From the NCBI RefSeq assembly GCF_900176505.1, contig NZ_FWYB01000001.1, positions 717,400 through 781,399 of the forward strand: a DNA stretch of 64,000 bases, written 5' to 3'. The DNA comes from Pedobacter nyackensis (GTDB lineage: Bacteria > Bacteroidota > Bacteroidia > Sphingobacteriales > Sphingobacteriaceae). Under the pieces are notes generated by a model, which did not search any database, was not told the DNA's origin, and saw only the letters and a program-made list of their open reading frames with translations. Below, piece after piece: positions 43,175 to 52,058 of this stretch; position 1 is the first letter of the stretch, and each line of letters starts with the position of its first letter. The position numbers were made by a program, and so were the translations under genes.

Positions 43175-46100
43175 TTATAAGTCTGCTTTAATTCCGATTG
43201 CTATGGTTCTTGGTGTCGATACATTGCTGATGTCGGGGCGTGGTACATCGGGATCTAATCCGAGTTTATTGGCTTTCCACAAATAGCCCAGGTTATTGAT
43301 GTAGCCATATACCTGAAGCTTTGAGAAGTACTTGCTTATATTTTTAATGCCGTTTAAGTTCCAGTTCAAACGGATGTCCTGCAGACGGATGTTATCTGCC
43401 TTTTCAACTAAAATATCCGAATACATATAAGTGTTGTCGCGTTGGCCTATAGCAGGATACAGTAATGCCGGTACATTCGTAATTTTTTCATCACCCGGAT
43501 TGCGCCAACGTTTATCATAATCTATAGCATTCTTATACCCGCCTGTAGAATATAGCGTAGTGTTATCTAATGACGCTCTCCTAAAAAAGTAGCCCAACCG
43601 ATAAACTATATTTAATGAAATCTCGATGGATTTGTAAGCAAATGAATTTCGAATGTTGCCATATTTAGTTGGCACTGATGACCCTATATACCTGATGTTT
43701 GAGCGCTCTGATGAATTAAAAATCAGGGAATAGTCTTTAGAAGGTTTACCATCTAACATCACTTGTGGGTCTCCTTTGTTATCTAAACCAGCCCATTTAT
43801 AAGCATAAATAGAAAAGAATGGATTGCCTGCTAAGGGACTATTATAGGGCGATGAAATTACTGATGTATTTAAGCCATTAGCTACATTGTAGCTGGTAAC
43901 CTTATCCTTGTTAATGCTAAAAGTTAAGTTTGTAGTCCATTTTAATGGACCGTTTAAGTTATTGCTGTTTAGTAAAAGATCAAGCCCTTTGGTAAGCGTA
44001 TTTGCTGTATTTCCCTTAAAGGTGGCAACTCCTGCTTGTGGGGCGAGCGGGCTTTCACCAAATAAATCGATGCCATATTTAATGTAAGGATCAATGCTTC
44101 CTGACAACCTGTTATTGATGGTAGCGAAATCAAGACCGGCATTGATTATCTTAATTCTTTCCCATTTTAATGATGGATTTGGAGGGTTTGTAATGGTGTA
44201 GTAAGCCGAACCATATCTATTGTTTGGGCCCGCTGATGCAGTTAGTAAGGCAGTAAGGTTTTTACTTACATTACCAGTATAACCATAACTTCCCCTTAAC
44301 TTTAAATGCGGTAGCCAGCTGAGCTTGTAGAAGGGTTCTTTGTTTATATTCCAAAGCAAGCCTGCCGACCATAATGGAATGCCTCTCTGATTAGGTTTTA
44401 CGCCAAATAGATTAGATTCGTCCTTTCTGGCACTTAGTGATAAAATGTATTTACTGTGTAGTTCATACGAAGTGTTCACAAAGTAAGAGAGGTAGCGGTC
44501 TAACATGTATCCAGATCCTTGCCCAGCGTCAATCCTTCCTGTATTTCCGCTGTATAGAATGGTATAATCCTTAGTGAAATCTATTGCAGAGTTTGCATTG
44601 GTAAATGTTTCTTCATTAAAGCCATAAAAGCGTTGGTTGATGTAGGTTGTATAATTGTTACGAACCTCCATACCCGCGATGGCCGAAATGTTGTGATGGT
44701 TGCCAATAGATTTGTCATAGTTTATCTGAAACCTGGCAAAGTTTGATTCGTACTGTGATCTGCTGTCATTTACAATGCCACCTTGTGGTATTGGCCTTTG
44801 TACTGATCCCGTAGTGTGATCAATAACCGAATAGCGGTTTACAATATCCCTTGCATAATGCGAGTCGGCGTTATAGTTGTCATTCTGGACATTAAGTTGC
44901 GTTTGGTGCTGATAAAGTAAAGCAAGCTTCAGGTTTTTAATAATTGAATAGTTCAGCCCTGCATTTAAAATGTAACTGGTAAGTTTAGTATGGCTATTTG
45001 CTTTGTTTTCTTCCAGCGGTTTATAATACCAGTCTAAAAGGTTTGTTTCAGCGGCCATATCTACATAGGATAATCTTAATCCTCTTTGAACAGCTAATGC
45101 ATTTCCTTGCTCGTTGGCCAGCCTTTCATAAGGAGATGCAGGTGAGCTATATCCTTGGTTAATCGTTCTGGAGGAAGAGGAACTAAGTATTATTCCTGCG
45201 TTTATTTCCAGCTTATTGTTTAACAGCGTAAATGAGTTATTGGCGTTTAATGTATATCTGTTATAGCTATTGGTTATTCTTGAAGCAAGATTTCTATCGT
45301 AGCCGGCTGATATAAAGTATTTATTTTGATTGCTACCTCCTTTTACATAAAAGGAGTATTGCTGGTTGGTGCTGGGGCGATATAGATACTTTAACATATC
45401 CCTTCGGATATCATAGTTTTTTAAAGCATCTATTTGTTTTAGTGAGTCGGCCCTGGAAATCTTATTTTTAGCATGGGCATCCATAATTACTATGGCTGCG
45501 GAGATTGGCGTATAACCATTACTTATAGTTGATGTATAAGCTCCCTGATTAAATAAATACTGTTCAATATCAATATATTGGGAAGAGGAGAACCACGAAG
45601 GTTGATATAAATCGGGCTTAGCTCCAATGGTTAAATTGGTATTGATGCCGGTTTCTAGCTTTGACTGATAACTTCCTTTGTATGTTGTGATTACAATCAC
45701 CCCGTTTCCGGCTCTTGTTCCCCAGATGGATGCTGCTGCGGCATCTTTCAGAATGTTAATGTTTTTTATATCATTGGGATTGATATTGGTGATTTCTCCT
45801 TCGTATGGAAAATTATCAAGGATAATAAGCGGTTTGTCTTCCCCAAAAATTGTACTTCTACCTCTTATGTTTAAGTCGCTTTGGGTATTTTGAGTTTTAC
45901 TTTTATTAAAAATAAGTGCGCTTGTTACCCCATCTAATCTGTCGAGAATATTTGTACCGACCCGTCTGTTCAAGAGTTCATTGTCAATGGTAGTAAAAGA
46001 GCCAGTGGCTCTTTCTTTAGGAATGTTCTGGTATCCGGTGGATACAATTTCTACTTCTTTCAGGTTTTTGTCATCAGTATCCAGTGCTATAATAAGAGAC

Positions 46101-46402
46101 TCTTTTAGCGGGATCTGGATGCTGATGTTTTTGGTTTTATAGCTTAGGTAGTATATGGATAAATTATACGTGCCATTGCCCAAGGTTAGGATAAACTCTC
46201 CTTTATCATTGCTGATTACGGTGTGGTTGGTGGTTGTTACTTTTATGACTGCACCGGGTAAAGCTTCGCCGGTTGTGGCGGAGATGACTTTGCCTGAAAT
46301 GGCTTGGTTTTTTAATGGGGGCGGGGTGTTTTGGCTTTGTGCTTCGGCCTTAAAATTTAGGCAAAGTGCGGCCATGACGATGATTTTTATCGTTTTTAAC
46401 AT
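43175..46402 (-). CDS. SusC/RagA TonB-dependent transporter (second locus)
   Basis: A 1075-residue outer-membrane transporter: signal peptide (ends KAEAQ, about 22), a carboxypeptidase-D-like domain (about 33-108, GKVISATTGEALPGAVIKVT), plug with VEIVSTGYQNIPKERATGSF and the ILKDAAAASIWGTRAGNGVI motif, and a barrel closing AIGIKADL. It lacks the N-terminal STN signalling domain seen in the transporter at 1748, and no sigma/anti-sigma pair is near, so control differs from the first locus. It heads a SusC-SusD-TlpA unit. Confidence 0.94.
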   Translation of the reverse strand: MLKTIKIIVMAALCLNFKAEAQSQNTPPPLKNQAISGKVISATTGEALPGAVIKVTTTNHTVISNDKGEFILTLGNGTYNLSIYYLSYKTKNISIQIPLKESLIIALDTDDKNLKEVEIVSTGYQNIPKERATGSFTTIDNELLNRRVGTNILDRLDGVTSALIFNKSKTQNTQSDLNIRGRSTIFGEDKPLIILDNFPYEGEITNINPNDIKNINILKDAAAASIWGTRAGNGVIVITTYKGSYQSKLETGINTNLTIGAKPDLYQPSWFSSSQYIDIEQYLFNQGAYTSTISNGYTPISAAIVIMDAHAKNKISRADSLKQIDALKNYDIRRDMLKYLYRPSTNQQYSFYVKGGSNQNKYFISAGYDRNLASRITNSYNRYTLNANNSFTLLNNKLEINAGIILSSSSSRTINQGYSSPASPYERLANEQGNALAVQRGLRLSYVDMAAETNLLDWYYKPLEENKANSHTKLTSYILNAGLNYSIIKNLKLALLYQHQTQLNVQNDNYNADSHYARDIVNRYSVIDHTTGSVQRPIPQGGIVNDSRSQYESNFARFQINYDKSIGNHHNISAIAGMEVRNNYTTYINQRFYGFNEETFTNANSAIDFTKDYTILYSGNTGRIDAGQGSGYMLDRYLSYFVNTSYELHSKYILSLSARKDESNLFGVKPNQRGIPLWSAGLLWNINKEPFYKLSWLPHLKLRGSYGYTGNVSKNLTALLTASAGPNNRYGSAYYTITNPPNPSLKWERIKIINAGLDFATINNRLSGSIDPYIKYGIDLFGESPLAPQAGVATFKGNTANTLTKGLDLLLNSNNLNGPLKWTTNLTFSINKDKVTSYNVANGLNTSVISSPYNSPLAGNPFFSIYAYKWAGLDNKGDPQVMLDGKPSKDYSLIFNSSERSNIRYIGSSVPTKYGNIRNSFAYKSIEISLNIVYRLGYFFRRASLDNTTLYSTGGYKNAIDYDKRWRNPGDEKITNVPALLYPAIGQRDNTYMYSDILVEKADNIRLQDIRLNWNLNGIKNISKYFSKLQVYGYINNLGYLWKANKLGLDPDVPRPDISNVSTPRTIAIGIKADL

Positions 46403-46421
46403 ATCTGGTTAGAGGTTGTAC

Positions 46422-46464
46422 CTATAAGCCAGATATGGGAAATGTTGCCGTACCTGGCTTGTAG
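46422..46464 (-). promoter_or_regulatory. Leader hairpin of the second susC gene
   Basis: CTATAAGCCAG (46422-46432) and CTGGCTTGTAG (46454-46464) form an 11-bp stem with one mismatch and a 21-nt loop. It starts 20 bp upstream of the SusC ATG, so it could cover the translation start region of the mRNA. Confidence 0.45.
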
Positions 46465-46518
46465 ATGATTAATGGATTAAGAAATTAAGCGTGAATGCTT
46501 ATTTAGGCACTGCTACAA

Positions 46519-46584
46519 TTATTTTGGTGGACAAATGATAAGAGAGAAAAGATTGTAGTAGTTGGTAAGGTTAGCTGTTTTCAT
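46519..46584 (-). CDS. Possible 21-residue leader peptide
   Basis: On the minus strand an ATG at 46584 opens MKTANLTNYYNLFSLIICPPK and stops at 46519, about 115 bp upstream of the susC start. It is the end of a longer open frame (to 46788) that does not look coding. The MKxxN start and clear stop are suggestive of an upstream peptide in the susC leader, but no ribosome site supports it. Confidence 0.2.
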   Translation of the reverse strand: MKTANLTNYYNLFSLIICPPK

Positions 46585-46674
46585 ATTAATCGTTGTTAGT
46601 TTCAATTTAATATGAGTCGCTGGATGGTGTACAAAAATAGGCGGGGCCTTATCTATATAAACCACCACTCTTAG

Positions 46675-46788
46675 TTGACAGCCAAGATAATGGTCTACAG
46701 TAAGGCCCACACCTATCCTAAAGCACAAATATATGCACTTTAAGTCGATCTGGGCATTTTTCTTACTGTCTCGCATCTTGGCTGTCAA
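46675..46788. repeat. 14-bp inverted repeat pair, 114 bp overall
   Basis: TTGACAGCCAAGAT (46675-46688) and ATCTTGGCTGTCAA (46775-46788) are perfect reverse complements 86 bp apart. No gene lies between them. They may be ends of a small mobile relic or arms of a large RNA structure in the susC leader. The surrounding gap 46403-46960 is otherwise gene-free apart from the leader hairpin and the Xre operator. Confidence 0.65.
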
Positions 46789-46905
46789 TCTTTGAGTGAC
46801 GAGACTCTTCAGTTAATACCTCTTAAAGAGGAAGTAATTATGTTTTGAAATTTTTATTTGATCATACGTTCTACAAATGGTTATGTAAAGATAAGAATAT
46901 ATTTC

Positions 46906-46931
46906 ATTTCTTGTCAATATTGACAAGAAAT
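46906..46931. promoter_or_regulatory. 26-bp perfect palindrome, likely Xre operator
   Basis: ATTTCTTGTCAAT (46906-46918) is followed directly by its reverse complement ATTGACAAGAAAT (46919-46931), with no spacer. It ends 29 bp before the start of the small Xre gene, the standard position for an autorepressor site. A dimer of the 73-residue HTH protein is the natural ligand. Confidence 0.7.
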
Positions 46932-46960
46932 ATTTACGTAAAAGACATCAATTTTCTCTC

Positions 46961-47182
46961 ATGAAAGTTGAATTCAAAAAGCATTATGAAATTATAGGTA
47001 ATAATGTAAGAAAGTTCAGAAAGGAATTGGGCTGGTCTCAAGAGGAATTGGCACAACGTTGTTCGGTTAATGCAGCGAAGATTAGCCGGATCGAAAATGC
47101 TAGAAGTGATTATATGCATTCAACATTGTTGGAAGTTTGCCGAGCACTTGGGAAGGAATTAGTTGAAATGATAAAGGAATAG
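46961..47182 (+). CDS. Small Xre family transcriptional regulator
   Basis: A 73-residue single-domain HTH protein: NNVRKFRKELGWSQEELAQR followed by CSVNAAKISRIENARSDY and a short helix LLEVCRALGKELVEMI. It is just long enough for the five-helix Xre fold. With a perfect palindrome 29 bp upstream it probably represses itself. It opens the accessory region and may control the SIR2-HerA genes, though 499 bp lie between. Confidence 0.9.
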   Translation: MKVEFKKHYEIIGNNVRKFRKELGWSQEELAQRCSVNAAKISRIENARSDYMHSTLLEVCRALGKELVEMIKE

Positions 47183-47681
47183 AATCTATTGATGTGGGGG
47201 CTGAGAGAGCTGTAGAAAGAGGTTTTTAAAGATGTTACTCTTAATTATCCCAGGGGAAAAAATGGATTAAGTAAAAGGGGAAGTAAAACTAAAGTCTAGT
47301 TAGTGGTTTTTGATTTTAAGTTGGTCGTTAACTGTAAGGGTAGCCATTTAGCAACTCTATTTATTAAATCAGCATGGGTATTAGCTCAATGATATTTTTA
47401 TGTTGTATTAGTAGCATGCGGGGATGAGGGGAGTCTATTGTAACACTTAGAGGGTATATTCTTTATTTTAAAGGATTTATTTGAAAAGCCGGACATTAAA
47501 TAAATAAAGCACTTACATTGTAAATGTATATAGCAGAGATGGGGCCTGTACCTAAGTACGATTACTTTTAAAAAGAGGTAGTTTGGAGGAATTTTTTTCC
47601 TCAATACTTTAACTGCCGAACATCGATAATTTCTAAAAGATATTATATTTACAGTTTTCTAATGTTTTTTATACGCTCAAG
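47183..47681. other. Gene-free stretch before the SIR2-HerA pair
   Basis: A 499-bp AT-rich stretch. A 68-residue minus-strand open frame (47398-47604) has no recognisable features and is not called. I see no clear terminator or repeat here. It may hold the promoter of the SIR2-HerA pair or remains of lost genes. Confidence 0.5.
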
Positions 47682-48851
47682 ATGGATGATGATAAATTTA
47701 AAAAGATTATAGAAAGCTGCCATTTAAATTTTCTAATTGGATCAGGGGCATCAAGAAATTTCTTTAATACCCTTGGTAATGTGGAAAATCTTTTGACAGA
47801 ATTATTGAAGTTCCCAAAGTCAGACTCTAGGGATATTGTAGAAGCAAGCATAAAAAAGGATTATTTTACTAAAGGCATCAAGGGAAATGTAGATATACTG
47901 GATGAACAGCTTGTTTCCGAAATGGAACTCGTTAAAACAAGAGAGAATTATCATGACTTTCTGAGTGCAGTAAATATCATCCTGCTACGGAGAAGAAGTA
48001 CACTGATTGGAAAGCAGGCGAATCTTTTTACTACTAATATGGATATCTTGCTAGATAAATCCCTTGAAGAGCTTAACCTAGAGTATAACGATGGCTTTTC
48101 GGGTAAGTTAAATCCAGTGTTCTCAACGAGCAACTATAGAAAGAGTATATTTCAGAAAAGTCCTCATTATGAGAATAAGGCTGAGCTTCCATTATTCAAT
48201 TTATTTAAGCTGCATGGGTCGGTAACTTGGTCCGCAAATAATGATAAGATTGTTTTTGATAAAAATCTGGATATTTTAAAACGTATATCTGATATTTCGG
48301 TTGAGGGAAAATTGATTGAGTCATTTGAGGATAGTGAAAAAAAGGCTAAGGGTATCGACTCTCTTTTAAATGAGGCAGAGTTCATAACTAAGGATGATTC
48401 TGTTACGAAATTTCTGAGTGCTTATGATGAGATGGTGATCATCAACCCCACGAAGGAAAAATTCAGTACGACGACAACGCAGTATACTTTCTATGAACTG
48501 CTCAGGATGTATTCAAATGAGCTTGAAAAGGAGAATTCAGTTCTGTTTGTATTTGGGTTCTCATTTGCTGACGAGCATATCCGAGAAATTACCAAGCGCG
48601 TAGCCAATTCTAACCCCACACTTTTAATATGTGTTTTTGCTTATGATGATAGTGCAAAAAAAGATATTGAAAACAAGTTGAATCTTGGAGAGTTTAAGTT
48701 CGGTAATATTTCTGTATTGGTAGCGGGTGATCTAGCTGCCCTGAACAGTACTCGATTTTCTAGTCTTGCTAGGGATCTAGATGATAGTCAGTTCGCTAAA
48801 AAAACAAATGATATTATTGTTAACGTAAGCATTCCACCTAAGGACAATTGA
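47682..48851 (+). CDS. SIR2-like NADase of a SIR2-HerA defence system
   Basis: A 389-residue SIR2-fold protein. The NAD-binding loop is FLIGSGAS (about 17-24), followed by LFTTNMDILLDKSLEE (TTNMD at 117-121), LFKLHGSVTW with the likely catalytic His178, and FVFGFSFADEHI near 290. In phage defence, SIR2 domains break down NAD+ when a partner senses infection. The next gene encodes a HerA-type ATPase and overlaps the stop by one base (TGATG). This pair matches the described SIR2-HerA (Nezha-type) systems. No membrane helix or signal. Confidence 0.92.
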   Translation: MDDDKFKKIIESCHLNFLIGSGASRNFFNTLGNVENLLTELLKFPKSDSRDIVEASIKKDYFTKGIKGNVDILDEQLVSEMELVKTRENYHDFLSAVNIILLRRRSTLIGKQANLFTTNMDILLDKSLEELNLEYNDGFSGKLNPVFSTSNYRKSIFQKSPHYENKAELPLFNLFKLHGSVTWSANNDKIVFDKNLDILKRISDISVEGKLIESFEDSEKKAKGIDSLLNEAEFITKDDSVTKFLSAYDEMVIINPTKEKFSTTTTQYTFYELLRMYSNELEKENSVLFVFGFSFADEHIREITKRVANSNPTLLICVFAYDDSAKKDIENKLNLGEFKFGNISVLVAGDLAALNSTRFSSLARDLDDSQFAKKTNDIIVNVSIPPKDN

Positions 48852-50719
48852 TGGACGAGCTGAATTCAATAATAAAGATCGGTGTAGTTACTTCTGTTAA
48901 GGGTAGGAGTGTAGAGCTTAAAGTTGACACGACTAAGAACGTTTCACACTTGCTGTTCAAAGGAGAATTGATTAAAAACGTCTCTGTCGGTTCTTATGTA
49001 AAGATTGCCAAAGGATTTTCTCATCTTGTTGGAAAGATAGAAGGGGAGTTTATCACCGAGGATAAAGGTTCGGATTTTAAATCCTATACCAGTCAGCAAG
49101 ATAAGGTTAAACGCATTCTTCAGATTAGTCTTGTTGGATTTTTGGAGAGTGGAGTTTTTAAGCAAGGTATAAAAGAGTTACCACTAATTGACAATGAGGC
49201 CTATCTCTTAACACAGGGAGAATTTAATCTGGTACATAAGTTTGTCCAGGATGGTGAAGATACATTTGTTTTGGGGAATCTTGCACAGGAAAAGGGGAAA
49301 GAGATTGAGTTGGGCATTGATAGACTGCTAGCTAGTCATATCGGAATATTCGGTAATACGGGTAGCGGGAAGTCTTATACTATGGCAAAGTTCTATCACG
49401 AAATTATTAATAAATATAAAGGAGAAACTAAGTTTCTTGAGAATGCTCGATTCATTTTAATAGATTTTAATGGAGAATATACCATTCCAAAGCCTGTTTT
49501 TGGTGTTCGTGACGATGTAATTATTGAAGAAGAGTTCAAGAAAGTTTATAGGCTTTCCACCGGTAAAGGAGGTAGCATTCTTAAGTATCCGGTAGCGCCC
49601 AGTGTACTTAAGGATGCCCAATTTTGGTCATTGATCTTGCATTGTACCGAGAAAACACAGGCCCCATTTGTAGCAAGAACTCTTAAAAATGAATTCATTG
49701 AATCCAATATACGTAGTAATGATGGATTTAAAAGGTTGATTTCTGTGACACTTAAAAGTATACTTACAAAGGTTGAACATAACCAGGAACGGAATCTTGC
49801 TTTCACTTTTCTGGAAGAACTTGCACGTTTCAATCTCGATTCTAAAATAGATGGTTACAGGGCCTTGTTTAGTGATTACCAAAAAAACTTACAGTTTGTT
49901 CCTAAGGATAAATGTTATCTCTATTATAATACGAAGTCTACCGAACCCGATTTTCTTAAGCAGGTCATAACTGATAAGACGAAGGCTCTGACTCCAAATA
50001 TTGAGGGGCTTTCAGAAATACATATAATTCGGCTTAAGATAATTTTCAATTTTTACCATGAGGTTCAAAAAGGTTTTGCCAATAAGGAGCATATTGGTCC
50101 TGTTATGGGCAGACTTGATGAGCGTATATCTGATCTAGAGAAAGTAATTACGGTTGATCTCAACCATAAGGATGATACGTTGATGTCTATTGTTTCTTTG
50201 AAGGACGTTAACATGCAGATGCGTAAGATCCTTCCAATGATCATCTGCAAACAGGTTTATGAAGATAAAAAGCATCGGTTTGAAAAACATAAATACCTCA
50301 ATATTATCATTGACGAGGCACATAATATATTATCGTATAATTCTGAGCGGGAAAATGAAAGTTGGAAAGACCATAGGTTGGAAACCTTCGAGGAAATCAT
50401 AAAAGAAGGAAGAAAGTTTGGGGTTTTTTTAACGATAGCTAGTCAGCGGCCCTCAGATATTTCAAGTACTATAATTTCCCAACTTCATAATTATTTCTTG
50501 CACAGATTAATAAATAATAAGGATATAGAGGCTGTGGAGAAAACCATTTCCTATTTAGACAAGGTCTCTTTTGATTCTCTTCCGATTTTACCACAAGGCA
50601 GTTGCATTTTGGCTGGTCTGGCAGCTCAGTTACCCATTGTTATCGAAGTAGGAAAGATTGCGGATCGTTATAAACCTTTTAATGAGACAATGTGTTTAAC
50701 TTCAAACTGGAAGGATTAA
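48851..50719 (+). CDS. HerA-like ATPase of the SIR2-HerA system
   Basis: A 622-residue hexameric-type ATPase from ATG 48851 (an in-frame TTG at 48848 would add one residue). The N-terminal beta-barrel (HAS-like) spans about 5-75. Walker A is IFGNTGSGKSYTMAKFYH (about 167-184), Walker B LNIIIDEAHNILS (Asp488-Glu489), then SQRPSDISSTIISQLHNYF (Gln near 532), and the C-terminal brace SILPILPQG-like QGSCILAG. HerA ATPases assemble with the SIR2 subunits and switch on NAD+ loss or DNA cleavage on infection. Coupled to the SIR2 gene by 1-bp overlap. Confidence 0.93.
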   Translation: MDELNSIIKIGVVTSVKGRSVELKVDTTKNVSHLLFKGELIKNVSVGSYVKIAKGFSHLVGKIEGEFITEDKGSDFKSYTSQQDKVKRILQISLVGFLESGVFKQGIKELPLIDNEAYLLTQGEFNLVHKFVQDGEDTFVLGNLAQEKGKEIELGIDRLLASHIGIFGNTGSGKSYTMAKFYHEIINKYKGETKFLENARFILIDFNGEYTIPKPVFGVRDDVIIEEEFKKVYRLSTGKGGSILKYPVAPSVLKDAQFWSLILHCTEKTQAPFVARTLKNEFIESNIRSNDGFKRLISVTLKSILTKVEHNQERNLAFTFLEELARFNLDSKIDGYRALFSDYQKNLQFVPKDKCYLYYNTKSTEPDFLKQVITDKTKALTPNIEGLSEIHIIRLKIIFNFYHEVQKGFANKEHIGPVMGRLDERISDLEKVITVDLNHKDDTLMSIVSLKDVNMQMRKILPMIICKQVYEDKKHRFEKHKYLNIIIDEAHNILSYNSERENESWKDHRLETFEEIIKEGRKFGVFLTIASQRPSDISSTIISQLHNYFLHRLINNKDIEAVEKTISYLDKVSFDSLPILPQGSCILAGLAAQLPIVIEVGKIADRYKPFNETMCLTSNWKD

Positions 50720-50812
50720 TTATGTAATAACTAGCGATAAATAAAAGTGAGAATCCAAGTCCAAAAAAGGCTGAATTTGAGTGCAAGAAACAGGCTCTGG
50801 AAAAATCTTGAT

Positions 50813-50820
50813 TAACTTTG
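50813..50820 (+). promoter_or_regulatory. Likely -7 promoter box
   Basis: TAACTTTG fits the TAnnTTTG box and lies 39 bp before the ATG at 50860. A good -33 TTTG partner was not found. It suggests that the zinc-ribbon gene has its own promoter rather than read-through from HerA (140-bp gap). Confidence 0.4.
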
Positions 50821-50859
50821 AGATAAGTTTATAGTCTTTTATATCACCTAAGCAAAAAA

Positions 50860-52023
50860 ATGGGAATTATAACGAAATGCGTGCAATGTGAACATTGTGA
50901 TGAAAAATACCGACTGAGATTTAACATTGGAAATAAATACCCTCAAAGTGCTACTTTTCCATGTCATACCTGCGGTGAAGATTTAACATTTGGCATGGAC
51001 GAGGATGAATCGATATTTAAAAATATCAAAGAAGTAGCTTTCAGAATGGATTTAAAAATTGTTAACCTGCATCCCGAACTGACCTTAGATGCAGCATTAA
51101 AAGATGATCCTCTCTATTTTCCTTCTATAGACTTCATGGTGCGTCAGCAGGAACAAGGCGAAGATGGAATTTTTGGTTTTCGGTCGGCTCAGCAATCCTG
51201 TATTTTATATCAACAGAAATGGGATGCAATTCAAACAGATTTTCGTTACCTAAGAGAGAAGCGTTGGAAATTACTTGAAGATAAATATGGAACTGATCAA
51301 AAAGAAACCGAGCACAAAATTCTTTTAGCGGTATTTGATGCTGCTGATCATTTCTTACAAGGAAAATGGGCAGAATTTTCAGATAATATGCTCGATATTG
51401 CGGGGGAAGCTTATAATCACCTTGGTTATGCGGGTTTGAGGAACTACCTACTTGATTTCAAAGAAGATTTTTTGATGAACAAGCTATATGAAGTAATGAA
51501 AAGCTATAGAGAAGTTGAAGATGCCTTGCTACCTACGCTTCTTCATCAAAAATGTGGCTTCGTACCGGAAGGACATTCTTCTGCGGTAAACTGGGAAAAG
51601 TTAAAAATGGTTTATGGTGATTTTTTTGAGATCTATGGTGACCTGTTACTCATTCCAACCTCGCTTAACAATTTACTTACCAGGAATGATTTCAATAAAT
51701 TTAACACAGACGGTTTTAACCTAAATAAATATATTGACGCTGACAAATCTGGTAAGGCTGAAAATTTCAAAACTAATGGTAACCTTGTAGGTTTAGCTGA
51801 CTTCTATGATTCTGGAATACGAAATGGTACGCACCATCAAGCCAGTACATTTGATAAAGATACACAAACGATAACATTTAGGACTGGAAAAGGTGGCAGA
51901 GGACGAAAAGATATGTCCTTAGTAAATTATATTGAACATTGCAATGAGCTATTTGCAAGGATATTAGCTGTTTTGAAGAGCTACTATCTTATCAATATGA
52001 TGAAGCCAGCAAATCCAGTATAG
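50860..52023 (+). CDS. Zinc-ribbon protein with C-terminal RNxxxH motif
   Basis: A 387-residue protein of no family I recognise. Residues 7-45 form a zinc ribbon (CVQCEHCDEKY, then FPCHTCGEDL). The middle is helical. Near the C-terminus IRNGTHHQ (Arg321, Asn322, His326) fits the RNxxxH pattern used by HEPN-type RNases, and the following helix (NYIEHCNELFARILAVLKSY) suits a HEPN four-helix bundle. It stands between SIR2-HerA and the convergent DGQHR/HEPN pair. A defence effector is a reasonable guess, no more. Confidence 0.55.
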   Translation: MGIITKCVQCEHCDEKYRLRFNIGNKYPQSATFPCHTCGEDLTFGMDEDESIFKNIKEVAFRMDLKIVNLHPELTLDAALKDDPLYFPSIDFMVRQQEQGEDGIFGFRSAQQSCILYQQKWDAIQTDFRYLREKRWKLLEDKYGTDQKETEHKILLAVFDAADHFLQGKWAEFSDNMLDIAGEAYNHLGYAGLRNYLLDFKEDFLMNKLYEVMKSYREVEDALLPTLLHQKCGFVPEGHSSAVNWEKLKMVYGDFFEIYGDLLLIPTSLNNLLTRNDFNKFNTDGFNLNKYIDADKSGKAENFKTNGNLVGLADFYDSGIRNGTHHQASTFDKDTQTITFRTGKGGRGRKDMSLVNYIEHCNELFARILAVLKSYYLINMMKPANPV

Positions 52024-52058
52024 AGATACTTACCATAAATCCTCTATAAATATATAGA

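Noticed and set aside
46519..46788. 89-residue minus-strand protein
   Set aside because: It crosses the inverted-repeat arms and leader region and looks unlike a protein; only the last 21 codons were kept as a possible leader peptide.
47398..47604. 68-residue minus-strand protein before SIR2-HerA
   Set aside because: No domain, no promoter and no neighbour in phase; treated as chance.
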